DNA from: Nonomuraea sp. PA05
Lineage (GTDB): Bacteria; Actinomycetota; Actinomycetes; Streptosporangiales; Streptosporangiaceae
Length of the DNA: 64,000 nucleotides
NCBI RefSeq assembly: GCF_008086045.1
Contig: NZ_VSEY01000050.1
Location: forward strand, 23,772-87,771
Direction of reading: 5' to 3'
Shown here: positions 29,401 to 38,170 of the stretch, in pieces
How positions within the stretch are numbered: the stretch's first letter is position 1
Layout of the letters: each line of letters starts with the position of its first letter
Notes under the pieces: generated by a model
What the model was told of the DNA's origin: nothing
Seen by the model: only the letters and a program-made list of their open reading frames with translations
Databases searched by the model: none
Position numbers and translations under genes: made by a program

Positions 29401-31623
29401 TCAGCGGCCACGGGTGGGAATCTCGAACCAGACGGCTTTGCCTTCCCTGGTGGGACGCGACCCCCAGCGCCTGGCGAGCTGGTCGACCAGGTAGAGGCCG
29501 CGCCCGCCCTCGTCGTTCTCGCCGGCGCTGCGGATGCGGGGCAGGCGCAGGTCCTGGTCGAAGACCTCGACCCAGACGGCCTCTTCGCCCCTGCGCAGGC
29601 GCAGCGTGAACTCCTTGTCGCCGACGACTTCGTCCTCGAAGCCCGGCATGTCCCAGGACTCCTCGAACGGCAGCGGCGGCCCCTCCACGACCAGCTCTCT
29701 GCGCGGCACCCCGGCGGTGGCGGCGTGCAGCACCACGTTGGTGACGACCTCGGAGACGAGCAGGCAGGCGAGCTCGGCACGCTCCTCGGGCACGTTCCAG
29801 CTCGCGAACGCCTCGGCGGCCATCCGGCGCGCCTCGCCGACCATGATGGGCTGGGCGGGGAACGTGCGGGACTCCACGTCGAGGTTCACGTCGCTTGAGC
29901 GGACCACGAGGATGGCCATGTCGTCGTCGATCTCGCCGGGCACCGCGACGGTCGCGGCGTCGGCGATGCGCTCGACCTCGGCGTCGGACATCTTGGCGAG
30001 CTTCTCGCAGAGCACGCCCAGCGTCTCGGCCTCGGTCGGCATCCGGCCGTCGCGGCCGGGGCGGCGGTCGACCAGGCCGTCGGTGTAGAGGAGCAGCGCC
30101 GCGCCCGGCGGCAGCGTACGCGTCTCCTCCTTGTAGACCAGGTCGGCGTGCAGGCCCTTGGCGCGCACCCCGAGCGGCTGGCCGACCTCCTCGATGTCGA
30201 GCTCCACGCACTGCCCGTCGACCAGCAGCAGCGGCGCGGCGTGGCCGGCGTTGGCGAAGGAGAGCTGGCGGGACCAGGCGTCGTAGACGAGGTACTGGCA
30301 GGTGACGATGGGCGGGACGCTGACGTCGGTGCCGTTGTCGTCCTGCTCGGGGGTGGCGATGATGCGGGTCCACTCGTCGAGCCTGGCCAGGATGTCGGCC
30401 GGCGACTTGTCGTCCTGGGCGAAGGCCCGCAGCGCGGCCCTGAGCTGGCCCATGATGGCGGCGGCCTTGGCGCCCCTGCCCTCGACGTCGCCGATGACGA
30501 TGCCGACGCGGCCGGCGGACAGCGGGATGACGTCGTACCAGTCGCCGCCGACCTGGGTCTGGATGCCCTGCCCGTGGGAGGCGAGCGGGGCGGCCGGGTA
30601 GTAGCGCACGGCGATCTGCAGGCCGTCGAGCTGCGGAAGCGCCCGGGGCAGCAGGTACTTCTGGAACGACTCAGCCGTGTGACGCTCCTCCTCGAACAGC
30701 AGCGCGTTGTCGATCGCGAGCGCGACCCGGGTGGCGATGGCGCCGACGAAGTCGCGGTCGAAGGCGTCGTAGTGGGGGCTGCGGCGGTCGGTGAGGTTGG
30801 ACAGCCCGAGGTACATCAGCCCGAGCGTCTCCCCCCGCACCAGCAGCGGCGCGACGATGGCGGAGGTCATGCCGATCTCGCCGCACAGGCGCGCGCTGTT
30901 CTCGTGGGGGGCGGGGCTGCGGTTGGTGGCGAAGTCCTCCACCAGGATCGTCTCCTGGCGGCGGAAGGCGGTGTCAGCGTAGTGGCCGGAGGGGTAGCGG
31001 ATCTCCGCGCCCACCGGCTTCCATGTTCCCGACGGGGGCGTCCACCCCTGTACGTGCTGCGAGACCCTGCGGACGAGCCTGTCGCCCTCCATCAACTCGA
31101 TGAAGCAGTGGTCGGCGAACTGGGGGACGAGCATCTCGGCGACGCGCTTGAGCGTCTCCTCGACGTAGAGGGAGCCCGCCAGCCGCTCGCCGATGCGCTC
31201 CAGCAGCCCGAAGCGGTCCTTCTCCCGCTCGTTGCTGCGCAGCGCCTCACGGGCGGTGATGACGATCCCTGTCACCGCGCCCGAGGCTGGACGCAGCGGC
31301 ACGGCCTGCGCACGCACATAGACGATCGTGCCGTCGCCGCGCCTGACGTCGAACGTGCCTTCCCAGACGCCGCCCTTGAGCACGTGCTTGGCGAGCTCGA
31401 TCGCCATCGGGTGGTCCTTCTCCATGATCCCGAGGGACAGGACGGACGAGTCACGCGAAGGCGACTTACCCTGACGGCCGAAGAGTTTCTCGGCGAATGG
31501 ATTCCAATAGAGGAGATTGCTGAAACGGTCGGTGACGACCACGGCCATTTCGGCGTGGTCGAGCACGGACCCGGCAGCAAGGTGATCAGCCGCTTCTTGT
31601 GACAGATCCCCCCATCGCTTCAT
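29401..31623 (-). CDS. PAS-GAF-SpoIIE (PP2C) phosphatase with C-terminal HATPase domain
   Basis: A 740-residue signalling protein from ATG 31623. PAS domain, about 20-130 (MAVVVTDRFSNLLYWNPFAE); GAF, about 150-320; PP2C/SpoIIE phosphatase, about 340-580 (GGDWYDVIPL, VIGDVEGRGAKAA, LLYTDGLVDRR, IDDDMAILVVR); and an RsbW-like HATPase, about 590-740 (LLVSEVVTNVVLHA, ENDEGGRGLYLVDQLA). It combines an RsbU-type phosphatase with an anti-sigma kinase module, as in actinomycete stress and development control. It could act on the STAS protein at 45329, though the two are not linked. Confidence 0.92.
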   Translation of the reverse strand: MKRWGDLSQEAADHLAAGSVLDHAEMAVVVTDRFSNLLYWNPFAEKLFGRQGKSPSRDSSVLSLGIMEKDHPMAIELAKHVLKGGVWEGTFDVRRGDGTIVYVRAQAVPLRPASGAVTGIVITAREALRSNEREKDRFGLLERIGERLAGSLYVEETLKRVAEMLVPQFADHCFIELMEGDRLVRRVSQHVQGWTPPSGTWKPVGAEIRYPSGHYADTAFRRQETILVEDFATNRSPAPHENSARLCGEIGMTSAIVAPLLVRGETLGLMYLGLSNLTDRRSPHYDAFDRDFVGAIATRVALAIDNALLFEEERHTAESFQKYLLPRALPQLDGLQIAVRYYPAAPLASHGQGIQTQVGGDWYDVIPLSAGRVGIVIGDVEGRGAKAAAIMGQLRAALRAFAQDDKSPADILARLDEWTRIIATPEQDDNGTDVSVPPIVTCQYLVYDAWSRQLSFANAGHAAPLLLVDGQCVELDIEEVGQPLGVRAKGLHADLVYKEETRTLPPGAALLLYTDGLVDRRPGRDGRMPTEAETLGVLCEKLAKMSDAEVERIADAATVAVPGEIDDDMAILVVRSSDVNLDVESRTFPAQPIMVGEARRMAAEAFASWNVPEERAELACLLVSEVVTNVVLHAATAGVPRRELVVEGPPLPFEESWDMPGFEDEVVGDKEFTLRLRRGEEAVWVEVFDQDLRLPRIRSAGENDEGGRGLYLVDQLARRWGSRPTREGKAVWFEIPTRGR

Positions 31624-31746
31624 CCGAAGACCACTCCTCGCAGTGGCTGGTATGCAAAGCGGACCACGGGCGCTCCTGCAACAGTCTTGGCCAGGGGAGA
31701 GTGGAGGGCCTCCCAGGAGGGATTCAACCAAGTAGTCGCGCGCGCG

Positions 31747-32451
31747 TCAGCGCTTGGAGACAAAAACGTGCGCGGCGACATCGCGCGGAAGCTCCGCGGG
31801 AGTATCCTTCGCGTCACCGTCACCTGTCACCCGTACACCGTCGTCGCTCGCCGCGAGCGTCACCTCGCGTCCGGGTTGTATCCCAACTTGCTTGAGTTTA
31901 AGCATCACAGCAGGATCGCTTTGCACTTGTTCGCTAATTCGACGCACGACTACCGGTGTGTCGCGTGTGCCGGCGAGGTCGCACATGGTCGTCAGCACGT
32001 CGTCAGCGCTCTCCACCGGCTCCCTGGCGCCCAGCTCGGCGAGCCCGGGAATGGGGTTGCCATGGGGACACACGGTCGGGTTGTCGAGCAGCGTCACCAG
32101 ACGCGACTCCACGGACTCCGACATGACATGCTCCCAGCGGCACGCCTCGATGTGCACCTCTTCCCAAGGGAGGCCGATGACCTGCGTGAGCAGACACTCG
32201 GCGAGGCGGTGCTTGCGCATCACCCGCGTGGCGAGCGTGCGGCCGAGCTCCGTCATCGACAGGTGGCGGTCACCCTCGACGCGGACGAGCCCGTCGCGCT
32301 CCATGCGTGCCACGGTCTGGCTCACAGTGGGGCCGCTCTGCTGCAGGCGCTCGGCGATGCGCGCGCGCAGCGGGACGATGCCCTCTTCTTCAAGCTCGTA
32401 GATGGTACGGAGATACATCTCCGTGGTGTCGATCAAGCCGTGTGCGGTCAA
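31747..32451 (-). CDS. ideR: Iron-dependent DtxR-family repressor (IdeR/DmdR)
   Basis: A 234-residue regulator. The HTH reads ARIAERLQQSGPTVSQTVAR. The metal-binding and dimerisation region RKHRLAECLL and VHIEACRWEHVMS keeps the His, Glu and Cys ligands of DtxR/IdeR, and a C-terminal SH3-like FeoA domain (MLKLKQVGIQPGREVTL) is present. This is the complete iron-responsive architecture. The start TTG 32451 was chosen because GGGAGGA lies just upstream; TTG 32463 is an alternative. IdeR represses siderophore and iron uptake genes when Fe(II) is bound. I found no iron box in the adjacent intergenic region. Confidence 0.88.
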   Translation of the reverse strand: MTAHGLIDTTEMYLRTIYELEEEGIVPLRARIAERLQQSGPTVSQTVARMERDGLVRVEGDRHLSMTELGRTLATRVMRKHRLAECLLTQVIGLPWEEVHIEACRWEHVMSESVESRLVTLLDNPTVCPHGNPIPGLAELGAREPVESADDVLTTMCDLAGTRDTPVVVRRISEQVQSDPAVMLKLKQVGIQPGREVTLAASDDGVRVTGDGDAKDTPAELPRDVAAHVFVSKR

Positions 32452-32550
32452 GGCTCCTCCCAAGTGAATGGTATACGCCGGTCGTGGGACTGAGCCCGCC
32501 CGCTGCGGGCACAGGAGTCACAGGGAACCCTATTGGGAGAACGACCGACC

Positions 32551-33168
32551 ATGGTTAAGGACGGCAACAATGGGGCGGCCGAGTTCCTTCCCGACCGTCT
32601 CGATCTTGACTCGCTGCGCACCGCGGCGGCCTGCTGCGAGGGCTGTGACCTGTACAGGAACGCCACGCGAACGGTGTTCGGGGAGGGCCCGCGGCAGGCG
32701 AGATTCATGCTCGTCGGCGAGCAGCCGGGAGACCAGGAGGACCGCCAGGGGCACCCGTTCGTGGGCCCGGCGGGGCGCATATTGGACAAGGGGTTGCAGG
32801 AGGCGGGAATCCAGCGAGACGACGTCTACCTCACGAACGCCGTCAAGCACTTCTCTTTCACGCCTCGGGGGAAAAGACGGATTCATCAGAAACCCACGGC
32901 TTCGGAGATAGACGCCTGCCGGCCTTGGCTCGACGCCGAACTGGCCGCGGTCCGGCCCGAGGTGGTCGTGGTGCTCGGGGCGACGGCCGCGCGGTCGCTG
33001 CTGGGGCGCTCGTTCAAGGTGACGCGGCATCGCGGTGAGGCGGTGCCGCTCGGTGATGCGCTGGCGGTGGCGACCATCCACCCGTCAGCGGTGCTGCGGG
33101 CGCCCGACAGGGACGCGGCGTACGCGGGCTTCCTGGCCGACCTCCAGGCGGCGGCCCGCGTCGCCTGA
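32551..33168 (+). CDS. udgX: UdgX-type uracil-DNA binding/glycosylase protein
   Basis: A 205-residue member of the uracil-DNA glycosylase superfamily. It has a 4Fe-4S-type Cys pair (C29-x2-C32), motif GEQPGDQEDRQGHPFVGPAG, and the UdgX-specific loop KRRIH, in which His112 corresponds to the residue known in Mycobacterium smegmatis UdgX to bond covalently to uracil-excised DNA. HPSAVLRA completes the active site. ATG 32551. It is divergent from ideR and tail-to-tail with an MFS gene. Confidence 0.92.
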   Translation: MVKDGNNGAAEFLPDRLDLDSLRTAAACCEGCDLYRNATRTVFGEGPRQARFMLVGEQPGDQEDRQGHPFVGPAGRILDKGLQEAGIQRDDVYLTNAVKHFSFTPRGKRRIHQKPTASEIDACRPWLDAELAAVRPEVVVVLGATAARSLLGRSFKVTRHRGEAVPLGDALAVATIHPSAVLRAPDRDAAYAGFLADLQAAARVA

Positions 33169-33171
33169 GCG

Positions 33172-34443
33172 TCAGCCCGGGGCGCGGTCCTTGAGAGGCA
33201 CGGCGGACGAACCGGCCCGGTAGTTGCGGAAGCCCGCGACGGACAGCCCGACGACCAGCACGGTGACGGCACAGGCCAGCCCGCCGCCCACCCACGCCCC
33301 GGTCAGCCCGAACGCCGTGGCCGTGGCTCCGGCCCGCAGGTCGCCCAGGCGCGGCCCGCCCGCCACGACCACCATGAACGCCCCCTGCATCCGCCCCCGC
33401 ATCTCGTCGGGCGCGTAGAGCTGGAGTATCGACTGCCGCCACACCGACGAGATCACGTCCGCCACCCCGCCGATGGCCATGAACAGCACCAGCAGCCACA
33501 GATCGTGGACGAGCCCGGCGGCGGCCACGGCCAGCCCCCACACGGCGATGACGATCGACAGCGCCACCCCCTGCCGCGAGACCCGGCCCACCCACCCCGA
33601 GAACAGGGCGCCGGCCACGGCGCCGATGGCCATGGCCGAGTTCATCCAGCCGAGAGCGAGCAGGTCACCGCCGAAGCGCTCGGCGGTCAGCTCGGGGAAG
33701 AGCGCCCGTGGCATGGCGAACACCATCGCGATGATGTCCACGACGAACGACATCAGCAGCACGGGGGTCCTGACGATGAAGCTGAGCCCGTCCAGGACGG
33801 CCCTGGCCCCCGGACGTTGCACCTCGCCCAGCGGAGGCAGTGAGGGCAGTCTGAGCGCCGCGTAGAGGTTCGCGGTGAACAGGACGGCGTCCACCGCGTA
33901 CGCCCACGCGAACCCGCCGTACGACATCGCCACCCCGCCGACCATCGGCCCGAGGACCGCGCCCATGCTGTAGACGAGCGAGTTGAGCGCGTTCGCCGAC
34001 GGGACGAGCTCCGCGTCGAGGATCCTGGGGATGATCGCGCCCCTGGTCGGCCCGGTGATGGCGAAGCCGGTGGAGTTCAGCGCGACCGCGAGGAAGATCA
34101 GATAGACGTTGTTCAGCCCGAGCAGCGCCTGGACGAGGATGAACAGCGTGGCGGCCCAGGCGATCAGCGAGCCGACGATGAGCAGCTTGCGCCGGTCGAC
34201 GGCGTCGGCGACGGCGCCGCCCCACAGGCCGAAGACGATCAGCGGGATCAGGTTGGCGATGCCGATCAGGCCGACGTAGAACGACGACCCGGTGATCTCG
34301 TAGACCTGCTGCCCGACCGCCACGACGGTCACGCCGACGCCGACGTGCGACACTGCCTGGCCCAGCCAGATCCGCCGGTACGCGGGAACGCCCAGCGGCC
34401 GGGTGTCTACGAGATGACGCTTGACCAGATCCCCGAATGCCAC
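33172..34443 (-). CDS. MFS transporter (EntS-like MFS_3 group)
   Basis: A 423-residue protein with 12 helices. RRIWLGQAVSHVGVGVTVVA at the N-terminus, GLWGGAVADAVDRRKLL (the motif A loop) and GPTRGAIIPRILDAELVPSA, with NALNSLVYSMGAVLGP, are typical of the MFS_3 group that includes the enterobactin exporter EntS. The substrate is unknown. Its stop lies 3 bp from the udgX stop, and it ends 10 bp before pdxH on the same strand. Confidence 0.88.
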   Translation of the reverse strand: MAFGDLVKRHLVDTRPLGVPAYRRIWLGQAVSHVGVGVTVVAVGQQVYEITGSSFYVGLIGIANLIPLIVFGLWGGAVADAVDRRKLLIVGSLIAWAATLFILVQALLGLNNVYLIFLAVALNSTGFAITGPTRGAIIPRILDAELVPSANALNSLVYSMGAVLGPMVGGVAMSYGGFAWAYAVDAVLFTANLYAALRLPSLPPLGEVQRPGARAVLDGLSFIVRTPVLLMSFVVDIIAMVFAMPRALFPELTAERFGGDLLALGWMNSAMAIGAVAGALFSGWVGRVSRQGVALSIVIAVWGLAVAAAGLVHDLWLLVLFMAIGGVADVISSVWRQSILQLYAPDEMRGRMQGAFMVVVAGGPRLGDLRAGATATAFGLTGAWVGGGLACAVTVLVVGLSVAGFRNYRAGSSAVPLKDRAPG

Positions 34444-34453
34444 TTAACGAACA

Positions 34454-35107
34454 TTAAGGGGCAAGTCTCTCCAGGACCCACCCGGGTCGCGTCCGCCTGT
34501 AACGCAACCGATCGTGCATCCGATCGAGCTGCCCCTGCCAGAACTCCACCTCGATCGGCGCGACCCGGAAACCGCCCCAGAACTCCGGCACTGGCGGATC
34601 TTCCGGCCATCGGGCGGCTATCTCCTCATACCGGGCGTCCAGCTCTTCCCTGGAACGCACGACCGCCGACTGCCGCGACGCCCAGGCGCCGACGCGCGAG
34701 CCGTACGGGCGCGAGTCGAAGTACTCGGCCGTCTCCGCGTGGGAGATCCTCGTCACAGTCCCCTCGACGCGCACCTGGCGGCGCATCGGGTGCCAGGGGA
34801 ACAGCAGCGAGGCACGCGGGTTCTCGCCCAGGTCGCGGCCCTTGCGCGACTCGTAGTTGGTGTAGAAGACGAATCCGCGTTCGTCGTAGCCCTTGAGCAG
34901 GACCGTCCTGGCGCTCGGACGGCCGCCGGCCGAGGCGGTGGCCAGGATCATGGCGTTGGGTTCCGGCAGGCCGGCGTCGAGCGCGTCCTGGAACCAGGTG
35001 GTGAACTGCGCGATGGGGTCGGACGCGAGGTCTGATTCGAGCAACGGCTCGCCCTCGTACGTACGGCGAAGCCCCGCCAGCGTGGGCGGGCGCGGGGTGG
35101 CATCCAC
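34454..35107 (-). CDS. pdxH: Pyridoxamine 5'-phosphate oxidase
   Basis: A 217-residue FMN enzyme that oxidises pyridoxine/pyridoxamine 5'-phosphate to PLP. Visible motifs are NAMILATASAGGRPSARTVL, LKGYDERGFVFYTNYESRKG (FMN site), FPWHPMRRQVRVEG, YFDSRPYGSRVGAWASRQS and the C-terminal WVLERLAP, the near-invariant PdxH ending. The length is normal. GTG 35107 was chosen because upstream codons are not homologous; there is no Shine-Dalgarno. Divergent from citrate synthase. Confidence 0.93.
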   Translation of the reverse strand: MDATPRPPTLAGLRRTYEGEPLLESDLASDPIAQFTTWFQDALDAGLPEPNAMILATASAGGRPSARTVLLKGYDERGFVFYTNYESRKGRDLGENPRASLLFPWHPMRRQVRVEGTVTRISHAETAEYFDSRPYGSRVGAWASRQSAVVRSREELDARYEEIAARWPEDPPVPEFWGGFRVAPIEVEFWQGQLDRMHDRLRYRRTRPGWVLERLAP

Positions 35108-35286
35108 GAGACGATATTCTTGCGCGCTTGCGTGGTAGATCCCATGCACCGCCCCCGACCAGCGGGTTTGGCCTTTTGGCGTGCCCCAAGACCGAGCATG
35201 AGCTGGGAGGGGGTTAAATTGACCCGCCGGTATCTCGACATCAAGGCATTGCCCAAACATGGCAACAGAAGGGGAGGCGGCCGAGT

Positions 35287-36393
35287 ATGTCCGACTTCAA
35301 ACCCGGACTCGAAGGCGTCGTAGCTTTCGAGACCGAGATCGCGGAACCGGACAAAGAAGGGGGCGCCCTTCGATACCGGGGCGTCGACATCGAAGAGCTG
35401 GTCGGCCGTGTCCCGTTCGGGCACGTATGGGGCCTGCTGGTCGACAATCAGTTCCAGCCGGGCCTGCCCCCGGCGGAGCCGTACCCCATTCCTGTCCACT
35501 CCGGTGACATCCGTGTAGACGTGCAGAGCGCGCTGGCGATGCTGGCCCCTGCCTACGGCTTCAAGCCGCTGCTCGACATCAGCGACGAGGAGGCCCGCGA
35601 CCAGCTCGCCCGCGCCTCCGTCATGGCCCTGTCGTTCGTGGCGCAGTCCGCGCGCGGCCTCGGCCTGCCGATGGTGCCGCAGAGCAAGGTCGACGAGGCC
35701 AAGACCATCGTCGAGCGCTTCATGATCCGCTGGCGCGGTGAGCCTGATCCCAAGCACGTCAAGGCCATCGACGCCTACTGGACCTCCGCCGCCGAGCACG
35801 GCATGAACGCCTCGACGTTCACCGCCCGCGTCATCGCCTCCACCGGCGCCGACGTGGCCGCCGCGCTCTCCGGTGCCGTGGGCGCCATGTCCGGCCCGCT
35901 GCACGGCGGCGCGCCCGCGCGCGTCCTGCACATGATCGAGGGCGTCGAGCAGCTCGGCGACGCCAAGAAGTACGTCCAGAGCGAGCTCGACAAGGGCAAC
36001 CGTCTCATGGGCTTCGGCCACCGCGTCTACCGCGCCGAGGACCCGCGCGCCCGCGTGCTGCGGCGTACGGCCAAGGAGCTCGACGCGCCCCGCTACGAGG
36101 TCGCCGCCGCGCTGGAGCAGGCCGCGCTGGAGGAGCTGCACGCCCGCAAGCCGGACCGCGTGCTGGCCACGAACGTGGAGTACTGGGCCGCCGTGGTGCT
36201 GGACTTCGCCGAGGTGCCCTCCCACATGTTCACCTCGATGTTCACCTGCGCGCGCACGGCCGGCTGGGCCGCGCACATCCTGGAGCAGAAGCGCACGGGC
36301 AGGCTGGTCCGCCCGAGCGCCATCTACACCGGCCCCACCTCGCGCCCGCTCAGCGAGCTGGCGGGCGCCGACGAGGTCGTCGGCAAGTACTGA
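35287..36393 (+). CDS. citA: Citrate synthase (citrate synthase 2 type)
   Basis: A 368-residue enzyme that condenses oxaloacetate and acetyl-CoA. The catalytic His residues are in SGPLHGGAPARV and GFGHRVYRAEDPRA, and the catalytic Asp is in VLDFAEVPSHMFTSMF; all are present. The N-terminal ETEIAEPDKEGGALRYRGVD is typical of actinobacterial CitA rather than the longer hexameric GltA. ATG 35287 follows GGGGAGGCGG. A long terminator hairpin follows at 36406. Confidence 0.94.
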   Translation: MSDFKPGLEGVVAFETEIAEPDKEGGALRYRGVDIEELVGRVPFGHVWGLLVDNQFQPGLPPAEPYPIPVHSGDIRVDVQSALAMLAPAYGFKPLLDISDEEARDQLARASVMALSFVAQSARGLGLPMVPQSKVDEAKTIVERFMIRWRGEPDPKHVKAIDAYWTSAAEHGMNASTFTARVIASTGADVAAALSGAVGAMSGPLHGGAPARVLHMIEGVEQLGDAKKYVQSELDKGNRLMGFGHRVYRAEDPRARVLRRTAKELDAPRYEVAAALEQAALEELHARKPDRVLATNVEYWAAVVLDFAEVPSHMFTSMFTCARTAGWAAHILEQKRTGRLVRPSAIYTGPTSRPLSELAGADEVVGKY

Positions 36394-36405
36394 ATTTCCG
36401 TGTTG

Positions 36406-36440
36406 CGGCTACCGCACGGCACCTGCCGTGGCGGTAGCCG
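36406..36440 (+). terminator. Terminator after citrate synthase
   Basis: CGGCTACCGC with GCGGTAGCCG, and inner ACGGCA with TGCCGT, make a 16-bp stem with one bulged G and a 2-nt loop, followed by TTTC on the plus strand. Confidence 0.85.
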
Positions 36441-36482
36441 TTTCGCGTTCCCGGGGACGAAAGACCCTAGGGGAAAGTGGTT

Positions 36483-36504
36483 CCTTGACCCGTTCCAGTC
36501 AAGG
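36483..36504. promoter_or_regulatory. Inverted repeat upstream of the haem peroxidase
   Basis: CCTTGAC (36483-36489) and GTCAAGG (36498-36504), perfect 7-bp arms with an 8-nt spacer, about 100 bp upstream of the peroxidase ATG. A candidate operator, with the linked LuxR-type protein as one possible binder. Confidence 0.45.
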
Positions 36505-36607
36505 GCTCAGCCTTACGGCAGATACCCCCCAGGCCTCCCACGAGCAGGTAGCTGACGGCTGCGCACGCCTGCCCTCCTCCGGTGCGAGGTCAGTAAGGAG
36601 GCACGTC

Positions 36608-38170
36608 ATGGCCAAGGACGAGCCCACATCAGGTTTAACCAGGCGCGGCTTCCTCACCGGCGTTGGAGCCGGAGCCGCCGCCCTGACGCTCACCCCCGCG
36701 GAGGCCCTCGCGAAGGTCGTCACCGCCCAGGCGGGCGGCCTGGCCACCTCCCCCGACCGCTTCGGACGGGTCTTCAACCTGGCCCCGTTCGCCGACCTCA
36801 ACGCCCCCTCCCTGCGCACCGCCCTGATGGAGATGGGCCGCCCCGGCGGCCTGATCGACGCCAGGGACCCGCTGCAGGAGGGCCCGATCCGGCTGATCAC
36901 CAACCCGGAGCTGAGCCCGAACAACCTCGACAACGCCACCCACACGGCCGGTACGACGTTCTTCGGCCAGTTCATCGACCACGACATGACCTTCGACCAG
37001 GAGTCACCGCTCGGCGTGCCGACCGCGCCCGAGCAGTCGCCCAACGCCAGGACGCCCGACTTCGACCTGGACACCGTGTACGGCCGGGGCCCGTCGGCCG
37101 ACCCGCAGTTCTACGACCCCGCCGACACCGCCAAGCTCCGGGTGGAGAGCGGCGGCCGGTTCGAGGACGTGCCGCGCAGGGCGAACCGCTCGGCGATCAT
37201 CCCCGACCCCCGCAACGACGAGAACCTGATGATCAGCGGCCTGCACGCCGCGTTCCTGCGCTTCCACAACCGGGTGGTGGACCACCTGCGGGCGTCGGGG
37301 CAGCAGGGCAACGTGTTCGAGGCCGCCAGGCAGCAGGTCAGGTGGCACTACCAGTGGCTGGTGCTCAGGGAGTTCCTGCCGCAGATCATCGGTCAGAGCG
37401 TCGTCAACGACATCCTGACGAACGGGCGCCGCTTCTACCGCCCGGTCGCCGGGCAGCAGTTCATCCCCGTCGAGTTCCAGGGCGCGGCCTACCGGTTCGG
37501 GCACAGCATGGTACGGCCGTCGTACCGGGCGAACCTGGCGGGCAACGCCGACGGCACGCCGTTCTTCGGCTTCATCTTCGACCCCGCGGGCCAGGGCCAG
37601 GCCGACCCGGTGGACCTGCGCGGCGGCGCCAGGGCGCCCAGGCGGTTCATCGGCTGGCAGACGTTCTTCGACTTCGGCGACGGCGAGGTGCGGCCGAACA
37701 AGCGCATCGACTCCAAGCTGTCCACGCCGCTGTTCAACCTGCCGCTGGCCGCGATCCCGTCCGCGGACCCGCCCACCTCGCTGGCCGCGCGCAACCTGCT
37801 GCGGCACATCACCTGGTCGCTGCCGTCCGGGCAGAACATCGCGCGCGCCATCGGCGTGCAGGCCCTGGAGGCGCAGCACTTCCCCGAGCTGCAGTCGATC
37901 GGGCACGGGCTGCCCGCCAGCACCCCGCTCTGGTACTACGTGCTCAAGGAGGCCGAGGTGCTCGCCGGCGGCCTCAGGCTGGCCGGGGTGGGCGCGCGGA
38001 TCGTGGGCGAGGTCTTCATCGGGCTGCTGCAGCTCGATCCCGGCTCGTTCCTCAACAGCAACCCGTCCTGGCGGCCCACGCTGCCGCGCCGCTCGGGCCC
38101 GTCGGGCGACTTCAGGATGGTTGATCTGCTCACTTTCGCCCGGGTCGATCCGACGAGCCGCGGCCAGTGA
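36608..38170 (+). CDS. Tat-exported animal-type haem peroxidase
   Basis: A 520-residue protein. The N-terminus carries a twin-arginine signal (TRRGFLTGVGAGAAALTL). The body is a haem peroxidase of the animal/peroxicin family: distal-site FFGQFIDHDMTFDQES, the calcium-site region, SGLHAAFLRFHNRVVDHL, and proximal-His QGAAYRFGHSMVRPSYR. Such enzymes oxidise halides or organic substrates with H2O2 outside the cell. AGGAGG lies 7 nt before the ATG at 36608. The last 41 bp overlap the 3' end of an antisense LuxR-type gene. Confidence 0.9.
   Translation: MAKDEPTSGLTRRGFLTGVGAGAAALTLTPAEALAKVVTAQAGGLATSPDRFGRVFNLAPFADLNAPSLRTALMEMGRPGGLIDARDPLQEGPIRLITNPELSPNNLDNATHTAGTTFFGQFIDHDMTFDQESPLGVPTAPEQSPNARTPDFDLDTVYGRGPSADPQFYDPADTAKLRVESGGRFEDVPRRANRSAIIPDPRNDENLMISGLHAAFLRFHNRVVDHLRASGQQGNVFEAARQQVRWHYQWLVLREFLPQIIGQSVVNDILTNGRRFYRPVAGQQFIPVEFQGAAYRFGHSMVRPSYRANLAGNADGTPFFGFIFDPAGQGQADPVDLRGGARAPRRFIGWQTFFDFGDGEVRPNKRIDSKLSTPLFNLPLAAIPSADPPTSLAARNLLRHITWSLPSGQNIARAIGVQALEAQHFPELQSIGHGLPASTPLWYYVLKEAEVLAGGLRLAGVGARIVGEVFIGLLQLDPGSFLNSNPSWRPTLPRRSGPSGDFRMVDLLTFARVDPTSRGQ

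Noticed and set aside
32452..32550. Iron box (TTAGGTTAGGCTAACCTAA type) between ideR and udgX
   Set aside because: No sequence close to the consensus is present. Only a small GC hairpin (32494-32510) is visible.
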